This document shows positions 36,351-44,561 of a DNA stretch of 64,000 nt, piece by piece. The notes under the pieces were generated by a model. That model ran no database searches. It was not told where the DNA came from and saw only the letters and a program-made list of their open reading frames with translations. The stretch spans positions 310,001 through 374,000 of the forward strand of contig CBDCVQ010000020.1 of NCBI GenBank assembly GCA_965223165.1. The letters run 5' to 3'. How positions within the stretch are numbered: the stretch's first letter is position 1; every line of letters starts with the position of its first letter. The translations under genes were made by a program, and so were the position numbers. The DNA comes from JABDMH01 sp965223165. GTDB lineage: Bacteria > Bacteroidota > Bacteroidia > Chitinophagales > Saprospiraceae.

Positions 36351-37232
36351 TCAAGCGTCTCGGTCCAACCAGTCTGCGATGGCCTGGCCGATCTCATGCG
36401 GGTGATCCTCTTGCACATAGTGCAATCCCGGCCCAATATCGACACTGGTGAGATGCTGTAGATTATCCTGACACCAGGCGACCCCCTGCGCGGTGATCAG
36501 GCCCCCAGGTTTCGCGTATAGCAGCAACTTGGGGTAAGTACTTTCTTTTAGCTTCTCGTGAAAATTCATGACGATATCATGCATTCTTTTGGGCTGACCG
36601 TCGATCGGTATCTCACAGGGCCACTGCCGCACAGGCTTCCGGCTGGCAACCGTCGGATAAGGAGCACGGTAATGCTTCATTTCTTCATCGGTCAGTTGTC
36701 GCATGGTCGCCTGGGGCAAGATCTTCTTGACAAAGAAATTCATCAGACTGATCATCAACCAACCCACCACGGGTGTACGCATCAGCTTGAAGCCCATCTT
36801 GAAGTCCTTGGGAAATTGTGACCACTTGGCCGGCCGCAAGATGGCCTCCATAAAGGCGATGCCTTTGACCCGGTCCGGGTGTTCTGCGGCAAAGTGAAAT
36901 CCCAGACCGGAGCCCCAATCATGGATCACCAGTGTCACCTGATCCAGCCCCATCGCATCGATAAAACCCAGCACATACCGGTAGTGATCATCAAACTGAT
37001 AGGTAAGGGCTGGCTTGTCTGACTTACCCATCCCGATCAGGTCCGGGGCAATGCATCGCCGCTTGGACCGGACGTGGGGGATGACATTGCGCCACAGGTA
37101 TGACGAGGTGGGATTGCCGTGCAAGAAGAGGACAGGGTCGCCTGCTCCCACATCAATGTAATGCATCTGGGAGCCGTGTACTTCGATGTATTTCGATTCG
37201 TAGGGGAATGCGCTGGAGATTTCGTTTGCCAT
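36351..37232 (-). CDS. Haloalkane-dehalogenase-like alpha/beta hydrolase
   Basis: The 293-residue protein follows haloalkane dehalogenases of the DhaA/LinB type. It has the HGNPTSSYLWRN loop (38-49, with halide-stabilising Asn40), DLIGMGKSDKP, the nucleophile elbow VIHDWGS with Asp105 and Trp106 in place of the usual Ser, a Glu at 129 (FMEAILRP) as catalytic acid, and DIGPGLHYVQEDHP with the catalytic His. An Asp nucleophile is what separates dehalogenases and epoxide hydrolases from esterases; Asn40 and Glu129 favour dehalogenase. Such enzymes release halide from haloalkanes. It is convergent with the MFS gene. Marine bacteria often carry these enzymes without known natural substrates. Confidence 0.88.
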   Translation of the reverse strand: MANEISSAFPYESKYIEVHGSQMHYIDVGAGDPVLFLHGNPTSSYLWRNVIPHVRSKRRCIAPDLIGMGKSDKPALTYQFDDHYRYVLGFIDAMGLDQVTLVIHDWGSGLGFHFAAEHPDRVKGIAFMEAILRPAKWSQFPKDFKMGFKLMRTPVVGWLMISLMNFFVKKILPQATMRQLTDEEMKHYRAPYPTVASRKPVRQWPCEIPIDGQPKRMHDIVMNFHEKLKESTYPKLLLYAKPGGLITAQGVAWCQDNLQHLTSVDIGPGLHYVQEDHPHEIGQAIADWLDRDA

Positions 37233-37763
37233 CGCCCTTCATTTCTTAACAAATTATCAAAAATCTACCGTATTCGTGGGTACTGCGCCGCCTCGACGCC
37301 GTGTGAGACCATTGGACTTTGACAGCGGAATTTGAGGCCTATGCTGAGCGAACACGGGGACCCATCTGAGCCTCGGTGGGGTGTATCGGCGGCTTACAAT
37401 TCAGATTCTATTCGGATTTGCTAGTTAGATTCCCCCTCACAAATTTCGTGGTGTGTCCGTCTCAACAAAGTGTATGGAGGATGCGTCAGTGATTGCTGAG
37501 CACCGCACAGAGTATCCCTTCTCCGATGCCCACTCTTTGCCAAGTCATTCAACGGAGTCCTGGCGAGAGGAGTATCCCACGGTAGTAGCAAGTCTGACCA
37601 GGCCGCCTGCAGACACCGGCTTCCGTCGGTCAGCGCACCGCGGATGCACAGACTCGCAGGACGAATTATCTTTGCCTATCGGATCAACGCCCTTGCGCAG
37701 GTGATGGACTCAGGATCTACCCCAGGGGCTGACCGCTTTGCAAACGATCTCTTGGCAGACAGG
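37233..37763. other. Intergenic region, no gene identified
   Basis: These 531 bp lie between the dehalogenase start and the response regulator start, which point away from each other. Frames through it are short and uninformative, including an in-frame extension of the response regulator to 37644 that does not resemble a receiver domain. No strong repeat or hairpin was seen. Confidence 0.5.
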
Positions 37764-38441
37764 ATGAAGCTACTCATCATTGAAGACGAAAGCGAGCTAC
37801 TGGATCTGATCACCGGATACCTGAGACGGGAGGGATACGTCTGCGAAACGGCAGCGGATTACCGGTCAGCACTTCGAAAAATACTCAACTATACTTATGA
37901 CTGTTTTGTGATTGATCTCAACCTGCCGGGGGGCAACGGTGTGGGCCTCATCAAAACGATCCGGGAAGATAGCACAGAGAGAGGGATTGTCATTATTTCC
38001 GCAAGAGAAGGGATCGATGATCGCATCTATGGCCTTGATATGGGAGCCGATGACTATCTGATCAAGCCTTTCAACCTCTCAGAATTAAATGCTCGGATCA
38101 AAGCGGTGATGAGGAGAAAGACCAATCAATTTGACGCCAGAATGGTTTTTGACAAATTGGTGATTGATCCTGATGCCAGGCTAGTGAGTGCAGACGGAGA
38201 GCTTTTGGATCTGACGAAGAAGGAATTTAACATTCTGCTTTACCTTGCCAGAAACAGGAACCGGGTTGTGACCAAAGATAGTATCGTGGAGCACCTATGG
38301 GGAGACTATATGGACGAGGCCGTATCCTTTGACTTTGTGTATGCTCATATCAAGAACCTAAGGCGAAAGCTCGCCGCAGTAGGTTGCATCGATTACCTCA
38401 GGACCGTGTATGGCATAGGGTACAAATTTCAAATGGATTGA
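37764..38441 (+). CDS. OmpR/PhoB-family response regulator
   Basis: The ATG at 37764 begins MKLLIIEDESELLDLI, the canonical receiver start, so the upstream in-frame extension is ignored. The 225 residues contain the acidic pair (Glu7/Asp8), the phospho-acceptor Asp51 in DCFVIDLNLPGGNG, the conserved Lys in DDYLIKPF, and a C-terminal winged helix with LTKKEFNILLYLARNRNRVV and the end LRTVYGIGYKFQMD. It is a DNA-binding transcription factor activated by phosphorylation. The stop codon overlaps the kinase start by 4 bp, so the two are translationally coupled. Target genes are unknown. Confidence 0.95.
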   Translation: MKLLIIEDESELLDLITGYLRREGYVCETAADYRSALRKILNYTYDCFVIDLNLPGGNGVGLIKTIREDSTERGIVIISAREGIDDRIYGLDMGADDYLIKPFNLSELNARIKAVMRRKTNQFDARMVFDKLVIDPDARLVSADGELLDLTKKEFNILLYLARNRNRVVTKDSIVEHLWGDYMDEAVSFDFVYAHIKNLRRKLAAVGCIDYLRTVYGIGYKFQMD

Positions 38442-39418
38442 CCAGGTACCTGCTCTACTACATCCTCGCTTCAGTGGCTGCAATGGCAGTAGGTGCAGCA
38501 GCTATCTACTACCTGGCAGGAGGAATGATCTTGTCCTACTTTCTCGCCGTAGTGTTGGCACCGCTGACTGTCCTGGCGGTAAGTTTTCGCCTGATTACCC
38601 AAACCAGGATCCGTCGAATTCGAGACCAGTTGACTACCATCATTGAGACCTTACGCGAATTTGAGGTAGACAACGGAGATACCGTACATTTCAGCACTTC
38701 GTCATTTAACGTCATCAATCGTTTGAATCGACAGCTGCTCGATTTGATCGAGCAAGCGAGAGCCAATTTTCAGACCAAGAAGCAGTTTACCCAAAATGCA
38801 TCACACGAGTTGCAGACCCCCTTGGCCATCATCAAGGGACATGTCGAAACCCTGTTGCAGTCCTCCAATTTGGGCGACGAGGAGATGAAATCGCTAGCCA
38901 TCGTGTTGCAAAACACCAACCGACTTTCCAAAATCAGTAGCGCCCTGATCCTATTGTCTAAGATTGAACAACAGCGTTTCTCTGATGAAAAAGAAGTCAA
39001 TTTCAGTGAACTCACTCAACGTGTGCTTGCGCTCTTCAGAGACATGATTGAGCTTAAGGGAATATCTGTCGTACGTATAGGGCATCCAGCCTTTCGGGCC
39101 ACCATGAGTGAAGCCCTGGCAGAAATACTCTTGACCAATCTCATTCATAACGCTATCAGGCACAATTTGGCCCAGGGTGGCTCCATTCAAATCGAGGCTC
39201 AAGATCATACCTTCACGATTTCCAATACCGGGAGACCACTCAGATCTGATCCGGCGGAGATGTTTTTGAGATTCCATAGAGAGTCAGACAGCGAAGAAAG
39301 TTTGGGTCTTGGTCTGTCTATCGTCGAAAGGATTTGCAAGACACATCAACTAAGGGTGACGTATAGCTACATCAAGGACCGACACGTCATACAGCTGAGC
39401 CATGAGAACCAAAAATAA
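38438..39418 (+). CDS. Sensor histidine kinase with no extracytoplasmic domain
   Basis: The most likely start is TTG at 38438, overlapping the regulator's stop (TTGA), since ATG codons further in would delete the first membrane helix. The 326-residue protein has two adjacent helices (about 3-25 and 30-52) with only a few residues between them, a short HAMP-like linker, the H-box FTQNASHELQTPLAIIKGHV with His123, the N-box LIHNAIRHNLAQ, and the G2 box GLGLSIVERI. It autophosphorylates and passes phosphate to the regulator. Lacking a periplasmic sensor loop, it probably senses within the membrane (cell-envelope stress or a lipid-soluble signal). Confidence 0.92.
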   Translation: MTRYLLYYILASVAAMAVGAAAIYYLAGGMILSYFLAVVLAPLTVLAVSFRLITQTRIRRIRDQLTTIIETLREFEVDNGDTVHFSTSSFNVINRLNRQLLDLIEQARANFQTKKQFTQNASHELQTPLAIIKGHVETLLQSSNLGDEEMKSLAIVLQNTNRLSKISSALILLSKIEQQRFSDEKEVNFSELTQRVLALFRDMIELKGISVVRIGHPAFRATMSEALAEILLTNLIHNAIRHNLAQGGSIQIEAQDHTFTISNTGRPLRSDPAEMFLRFHRESDSEESLGLGLSIVERICKTHQLRVTYSYIKDRHVIQLSHENQK

Positions 39419-39760
39419 CTCAACAAGAGCAACCTGGCCGTGTCCGGCGTCCTCGACTGACATACTAGTAAGGTGATCCCTTGGAGTAGTCGACCTAAAG
39501 TGTGTTCTTCTACTACAATGGGACATCTTCCCAGCAATGCTTTGGCCGTTAATCGAGAAGGGTAGAATACCATAATGCGATTGCCCTGACCACGAGATCG
39601 AGTGCGGGCAAAAATTCAGAATTTATTCCGATTTGCCCTGTAGATTACCGAGCGAATGCGTCTTTGGCCAAATTGCTGGTGGATGGATCTGGCCATCCAA
39701 GCAAGACAATCGGTCCTGGGATGTGTCAATCGCACTTTTGTTAAGCGTGTGCCCAAATGT
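39419..39760. other. Intergenic region, nothing identified
   Basis: These 342 bp contain no convincing gene. The + frame upstream of the DksA-like start is open to 39656, but this part does not resemble the family, and a longer antisense frame from 40144 covers the same region as a shadow. Confidence 0.5.
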
Positions 39761-40165
39761 ATGAGTATGGTAGTAAGAAAGAGCATTAGGTATTCGGACG
39801 AGGAGCTTCAGTCGTTTCACCGGATAATCACGGACAGATTGAATAAATCTGAAAGGGAACTGCAATCCTTTTTGGAACGCATCGGTGAGCGAGGTGGTGG
39901 AAACCGGGCTGGGGGCGATTGGGTAGATGGTACAATCAGCGCTCGGGACTTGGAGTTTGATTGCACCATGGCCAACCGTCTGCAGCACTACATCCGCGAA
40001 CTGGAAAACGCACTCATTCGAATTGAGCAAAAGACATACGGAGTTTGTGTGGTGACCGGCCAATTGATAGATCACCGCCGGTTGCGGGCTGTTCCCACAA
40101 CGACCAAAAGCATCACTGCCAAACAGGTCGAAAAGGAATCGCAACGGGACCTTAAGTCCACTTGA
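39761..40165 (+). CDS. DksA/TraR-family regulator without a complete zinc finger
   Basis: The start at 39761 (or the ATG two codons on, 39767) places SIRYSDEELQSFHRIITDRL at the N-terminus, as in Bacteroidota DksA-like proteins. The 134 residues have a coiled coil and the family tail MANRLQHYIRELENALIRIE then QKTYGVCVVTGQLIDHRRLR and AVPTTTKSITAK. DksA binds RNA polymerase through the secondary channel. The four-Cys zinc finger of E. coli DksA is absent: one Cys remains in the KTYGVCVVTG segment, where the first Cys pair should be, which is common in this phylum. It precedes the polyamine genes by 77 bp in the same direction. Confidence 0.83.
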   Translation: MSMVVRKSIRYSDEELQSFHRIITDRLNKSERELQSFLERIGERGGGNRAGGDWVDGTISARDLEFDCTMANRLQHYIRELENALIRIEQKTYGVCVVTGQLIDHRRLRAVPTTTKSITAKQVEKESQRDLKST

Positions 40166-40242
40166 ATTGCCATGCTGGGTAGTAGGGTTGAAGATCAGGG
40201 CATTACCACGATGGCGACATTGACGAGGGTAAAACTGCGCAA

Positions 40243-41106
40243 TTGACTGTTCGCATCGGACTGGTAGAATGGGTACTCTCTAGCGCCAGGGATTTGCAGG
40301 CACTACTGAGGGAAGTGGAACACGGCGTGACTCAGTTAGCTCCCGCTGTGGACTTCATATTGTACCCCGAGTATTTTTCGCTATCGTTGCTAAATGTTGA
40401 CTGGCCGATACACAAGGGGCTCGTCGAGGTCGCAAGGTTAACGGCCGATATTGTGTCACATATTTGTTTTCTAAGCAAAAAACATGGCGTACACATTATA
40501 GCTGGCTCGATGCCCACGATTGGGCATGAAGTACTTTTCAATGTCTCCTATCTCTGTCGGCCGGACGGTACGTTTCATTCGTATGCGAAGGTACATGTGA
40601 CACCCTTCGAGAGACAATATTGGAATATTCATGCGGGAGATGCACCAGGCATTTTTTTCACAGATTTTGGCGCCGTCGGTATCCAGATCTGCTATGATAT
40701 TGAGTTTCCCGAATGGTGTCGCATCTACGCGGAATACGGCGTCAAGATATTATTCGTTCCGTTTATGACGGAAGATAAAACTGCGTATAGCCGCGTATCA
40801 CGCTGCGCAGCTGCGCGAGCGGTGGAAAACGAATGCTATGTGGCCATGACCGGGCTACAAGGTGGGCTTGACGTGCCCGATCTCTCTGGGCACCACGGTC
40901 ACCCGCGGATCTATACTCCATTAGATCATACCTTCCCTGCAAGCGGTATTACCCCAGACGAGTCTCCGGCTTCGTTACGGCACTACGAGGGCTCGATCGA
41001 TCTGGGGCTCCTCTCACACCTTCATCGCAATGGCTCCGCCACGACGCTGTCCGATCGCAGGGACGACATCTATTCGATCACCAAAAGTAAGATCCAAGAT
41101 GACTAG
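40243..41106 (+). CDS. Carbon-nitrogen hydrolase (nitrilase superfamily amidase)
   Basis: No in-frame ATG exists between the upstream stop (40189) and the body of the protein, so TTG at 40243 is the probable start; 287 residues. The nitrilase-superfamily triad is visible: Glu43 in FILYPEYFSL, Lys117 in SYAKVHVTPFE and Cys151 in IQICYDIEFPEW. The family hydrolyses amides, including N-carbamoylputrescine. The best-known Bacteroidota relatives have a GNAT domain fused in front; it is absent here. The gene precedes the arginine decarboxylase by 150 bp, so an amidase step on a polyamine intermediate is plausible, although agmatinase makes carbamoylputrescine hydrolysis unnecessary. Confidence 0.87.
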   Translation: MTVRIGLVEWVLSSARDLQALLREVEHGVTQLAPAVDFILYPEYFSLSLLNVDWPIHKGLVEVARLTADIVSHICFLSKKHGVHIIAGSMPTIGHEVLFNVSYLCRPDGTFHSYAKVHVTPFERQYWNIHAGDAPGIFFTDFGAVGIQICYDIEFPEWCRIYAEYGVKILFVPFMTEDKTAYSRVSRCAAARAVENECYVAMTGLQGGLDVPDLSGHHGHPRIYTPLDHTFPASGITPDESPASLRHYEGSIDLGLLSHLHRNGSATTLSDRRDDIYSITKSKIQDD

Positions 41107-41256
41107 CTACCACTTCGCCGGGACTTGCTCGAGTCCTCAACCTGTCATGTCCCTAGGGGGTCCATGGCACCGGCATCGATATGCGCGTGACAATTGTGCC
41201 TTGGAGCCATGCACATCCACGATCACTAAAGTAGCCGAGATCCCCTTGCCAGCCAG

Positions 41257-42660
41257 ATGAAGAATTCCTACCGCGAATTGATCGAGCAATCGTTCTACTT
41301 CCCCCAAGAAGGGTTCGACTTACGCAATGGATACCTGACCTTTCATGGCCTCTCCCTTAGTTATCTCATTGAAAAATATGGCACTCCTTTCAAATTGCTC
41401 TATCTGCCGGGCGTAGGCGAAAAAATCCGCAAGGCTAACAATCTTTTCAAACGCGCATTCCGAAAGCATCGATATAAGGGCCGATACTATTATTGCTATT
41501 GTACCAAATGCTGCCATTTCTATCATGTGGTTCGTGCGGCCTTGCAGGAAGGTGTACATCTCGAGACCTCGTCTTCTTTCGACATTGACATTATATTAAA
41601 ACTGGAGCAGGAGGGTGATATTTCAAAATCCCGCATTCTCATCCACAACGGTTACAAGACAGATGACTACGTGAAAAAAATTATTGCACTCCAGCGCATG
41701 GGATTTAGAAATAGCATATTAATTCTGGACTCCAAGCGAGAACTCAATCGAGTGCTAAGCCTGTCGGAAGGAGTGCGCCTGAAGATAGGGATCAGGATGG
41801 CGATTGATGAAGAGCCCCAAGCTTCCTATCACACATCACGCTTGGGCATCCGAAGCAGCGAAATTATGGAATTTTTCCGTACGGAAATTAAAGACAATCC
41901 CGCCGTGGAACTCAAGATGTTTCACTTTTTTGTGGATTCAGGCATCAGGGACACTCTCTACTACTGGGATCAGTTTAATCAAGCAATTGGTCTATTTATA
42001 AATCTGCAAAAGGAGGCCTCCAGTCTTAAGGCCTTCAATATCGGAGGCGGGCTACCCATTCGCAACAATCTCGGTTTTGAATACGACTATGAGGACATGA
42101 TCAGCCAGATTGTAGAACGGATCAAGAGCGCCTGCAATGACGAAGACATAAAAGAACCCGATATTTTTACAGAATTCGGGAGGTACTCTGTGGGCGAAAG
42201 CGGAGCCATCATTCTCTCCGTACTGGAGCAGAAGCTACAGAATGACAGCGAACTATGGTACATCGTAGACAACAGTCTGATGAATACCATACCTGACGCG
42301 TGGTCGATATTTGAAAAATTTATTGTATTACCCGTGAATTATTGGGATCAACCCTACCAAAAGGTCAACATTGGTGGTATAAGCTGTGACCATTCCGACT
42401 ACTATAATTCCGATGAGCTAAATCAGCAGCTGGTCCTACCCCAGATTGCAGAAGGCCAGTCGAGTCCCTTGTTTATCGGTTTTTTTCATAGCGGCGCCTA
42501 TCAGGATTCGATCAGTGGCTATGGAGGTATCAAGCACTGCCTGATACCATCACCCAAGATGATTATCGTAGATCGAGATGATCGTGGCAATTACGTTGAT
42601 GTGGTATATCGCGGCGAGCAATCCATTGATGAAATGCTAAATATTTTGGGGTACGGATAG
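41257..42660 (+). CDS. speA: Arginine decarboxylase, short Bacteroidota-type (PLP fold III)
   Basis: The 467-residue enzyme belongs to the alanine-racemase-fold decarboxylases. The PLP Lys is Lys84 in YYCYCTKCCHFYHVV, followed by HLETSSSFDIDI, the glycine loop FNIGGGLPIRNN, and EFGRYSVGESGAII in the phosphate region. It is ~160 residues shorter than E. coli SpeA, as usual in Bacteroidota. It converts arginine to agmatine. The downstream gene begins directly after its stop and encodes agmatinase, which fixes the pathway: arginine to agmatine to putrescine. Substitution at CTKCC of the Ser pair that I recall for the family (CTKSS) is a small oddity. Confidence 0.88.
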   Translation: MKNSYRELIEQSFYFPQEGFDLRNGYLTFHGLSLSYLIEKYGTPFKLLYLPGVGEKIRKANNLFKRAFRKHRYKGRYYYCYCTKCCHFYHVVRAALQEGVHLETSSSFDIDIILKLEQEGDISKSRILIHNGYKTDDYVKKIIALQRMGFRNSILILDSKRELNRVLSLSEGVRLKIGIRMAIDEEPQASYHTSRLGIRSSEIMEFFRTEIKDNPAVELKMFHFFVDSGIRDTLYYWDQFNQAIGLFINLQKEASSLKAFNIGGGLPIRNNLGFEYDYEDMISQIVERIKSACNDEDIKEPDIFTEFGRYSVGESGAIILSVLEQKLQNDSELWYIVDNSLMNTIPDAWSIFEKFIVLPVNYWDQPYQKVNIGGISCDHSDYYNSDELNQQLVLPQIAEGQSSPLFIGFFHSGAYQDSISGYGGIKHCLIPSPKMIIVDRDDRGNYVDVVYRGEQSIDEMLNILGYG

Positions 42661-43512
42661 ATGGCGAGGAGGACATTTGCCGGCATACCTGAGGACTATT
42701 CCACGTTTGATAGGGCAGCAATTCACTTGCAGGGCATCAGCTATGATGGCACCAGTACGTGGGGCAAAGGTGCCGACCTGGGTTTTGAGGCGTTCTTAGT
42801 AGCCGCAGAGCACTTGGAGCTGTATGACATTGAGACCGGCTCAGAGGTGTTTAGGCGGGGGATCTACTTAGCTGAACCCATGGAGCATTTCCGTAGCCCC
42901 GTCGACATGTATCAGGCCACCTTGGTGCGCGCCCGTCAACTATTGCAACTAGATAAATTTCTGACATTTTTTGGCGGGGAGCATTCGATCAGTATCGGCA
43001 TTTTGGAGGCCTTTTCGGAAAAGTACCCAGGACTGTCCGTTTTGCAAATTGACGCTCACGCAGATCTGCGACCGGAGTACGAAGGATCGCCCTTCAATCA
43101 CGCCTGTGCGCTGCATGCTGCCAGCAAGAGATGTCAGCTCGTTCAGGTAGCCATCCGAAGCATGGACAAATCCGAACTCGCTCATTTCAATGCCGAGACC
43201 TCGGTTACCATGCATGACATTCGCCACGAGGAAAATTGGATGGCAAGGGCGCTGCGTCATTTGAGCGACGATGTCTACATAACCTTTGATCTGGATGCGT
43301 TGGATCCCTCCCTGATGCCTGCCACGGGCACACCTGAGCCGGGTGGGCTTTTCTGGTACGAAACATTGGCTTTTCTCAAAATGGTATTTGCCAGTAAAAG
43401 AGTGGTCGGCTTTGATATTGTCGAGTTGGCACCTGCACCAAACCTGCGTAGCCCCCAATTTCTAGCTGCAAAGCTATACTATAAAATGCTGACTTATAAG
43501 TACGAACTATGA
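42661..43512 (+). CDS. speB: Agmatinase/arginase-family ureohydrolase
   Basis: The 283-residue protein shows the manganese sites of ureohydrolases: His108 in FFGGEHSISIG, Asp131/His133/Asp135 in IDAHADLRP, and the pair in ITFDLDALDPS. The tail GFDIVELAPAPN is typical. The enzyme removes urea from agmatine, giving putrescine. It starts immediately after the arginine decarboxylase stop and overlaps the next gene by 4 bp, so the three are one translationally coupled unit. Arginase activity is less likely given that context. Confidence 0.92.
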   Translation: MARRTFAGIPEDYSTFDRAAIHLQGISYDGTSTWGKGADLGFEAFLVAAEHLELYDIETGSEVFRRGIYLAEPMEHFRSPVDMYQATLVRARQLLQLDKFLTFFGGEHSISIGILEAFSEKYPGLSVLQIDAHADLRPEYEGSPFNHACALHAASKRCQLVQVAIRSMDKSELAHFNAETSVTMHDIRHEENWMARALRHLSDDVYITFDLDALDPSLMPATGTPEPGGLFWYETLAFLKMVFASKRVVGFDIVELAPAPNLRSPQFLAAKLYYKMLTYKYEL

Positions 43513-44489
43513 TGCAGACCGATTCTCCCATATCGGATTTTCTCGAGCGGCACTTCAGGCATTTTAATGCAGCTGCCCTGGTCGAAGCCGCGCGCGGTTA
43601 CCGACAGCAGCTCGATGCAGGTCACCCCATGATGGTCACGATGGCAGGAGCCATGAGCACAGCCCAGCTAGGCAAATCACTCGCCGAGATGATACGGCAA
43701 AATAAGGTCCAGATTATTTGTTGTACGGGAGCCAACCTCGAAGAGGATCTATTTAATCTGGTAGCACACCATCATTATGAGAGGATTCCCGACTACCGAA
43801 ACCTCACGGCAGCAGATGAACAAAGGCTGTATCAATCACACATGAATCGGGTGACCGACACTTGTATTCCAGAAGAGGAGGCCATGCGCTGTATAGAGCG
43901 TGAACTGTTTGAGGTATGGGAGCGGGCGCACGCACAGGGAAAGGCATATTTTCCGCACGAATATTTCTTTCAACTACTGAGGGGAGGAGCGTTGGAATAT
44001 TCTCCCGCCATGAACCCAGACGACTCTTGGCTCCTGGCCGCCGCAGAAAAAGACCTGCCCATCATCGTACCCGGGTGGGAAGATTCTACCTGCGGCAATT
44101 TTTTTGCGGCTTTCTGCCTACGCAAGGTATTGCAACCTTCTGTCATGAAATCAGGAATTCAATATATGATGTATCTCGCCGATTGGTATCAGAAAAATGC
44201 AGGCACCAAGGGCGTTGGCTTTTTTCAGATCGGAGGTGGAATAGCGGGGGATTTCCCCATTTGCGTCGTTCCGATGCTACACCAGGACTTGAGGATGACC
44301 GCCTCGCCAAAATGGTCCTATTTCTGTCAGATCAGCGATTCTACCACCAGCTATGGCTCATACTCGGGAGCTGCTCCAAACGAAAAAATTACCTGGGGGA
44401 AACTGGGCATAGACACGCCAAAACACGTCATAGAATCTGATGCTACGATCGTGGCTCCCCTGATATTCGCTTACGTGCTGGGGTGGTAA
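43509..44489 (+). CDS. Deoxyhypusine-synthase-like protein
   Basis: The 326 residues follow the deoxyhypusine synthase family. The N-terminal NAD-binding segment reads IICCTGANLEEDLFNLVAHH, the middle has the FQIGGGIAGDFP block, and near the end NEKITWGKLG includes the Lys equivalent to the catalytic Lys of the eukaryotic enzyme (family pattern SWGK). Eukaryotic enzymes transfer aminobutyl from spermidine to eIF5A, which bacteria lack. Bacterial homologues are thought to use small amines, for example to make homospermidine, but this has not been settled for this group as far as I know. Coupling to agmatinase suggests putrescine is the substrate. Confidence 0.87.
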   Translation: MMQTDSPISDFLERHFRHFNAAALVEAARGYRQQLDAGHPMMVTMAGAMSTAQLGKSLAEMIRQNKVQIICCTGANLEEDLFNLVAHHHYERIPDYRNLTAADEQRLYQSHMNRVTDTCIPEEEAMRCIERELFEVWERAHAQGKAYFPHEYFFQLLRGGALEYSPAMNPDDSWLLAAAEKDLPIIVPGWEDSTCGNFFAAFCLRKVLQPSVMKSGIQYMMYLADWYQKNAGTKGVGFFQIGGGIAGDFPICVVPMLHQDLRMTASPKWSYFCQISDSTTSYGSYSGAAPNEKITWGKLGIDTPKHVIESDATIVAPLIFAYVLGW

Positions 44490-44561
44490 GATTGCATTAT
44501 CATCCTTCGAGCAAGCTCTCCTCGAAAATCCAAGGCAAATAGCGCAAGTCTCTAGGCCACC

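Noticed and set aside
39623..40144. 173-codon - strand frame over the DksA-like gene
   Set aside because: The + strand translation has the DksA/TraR signature (coiled coil, KTYGVC, RLRAVP); the antisense product resembles nothing.
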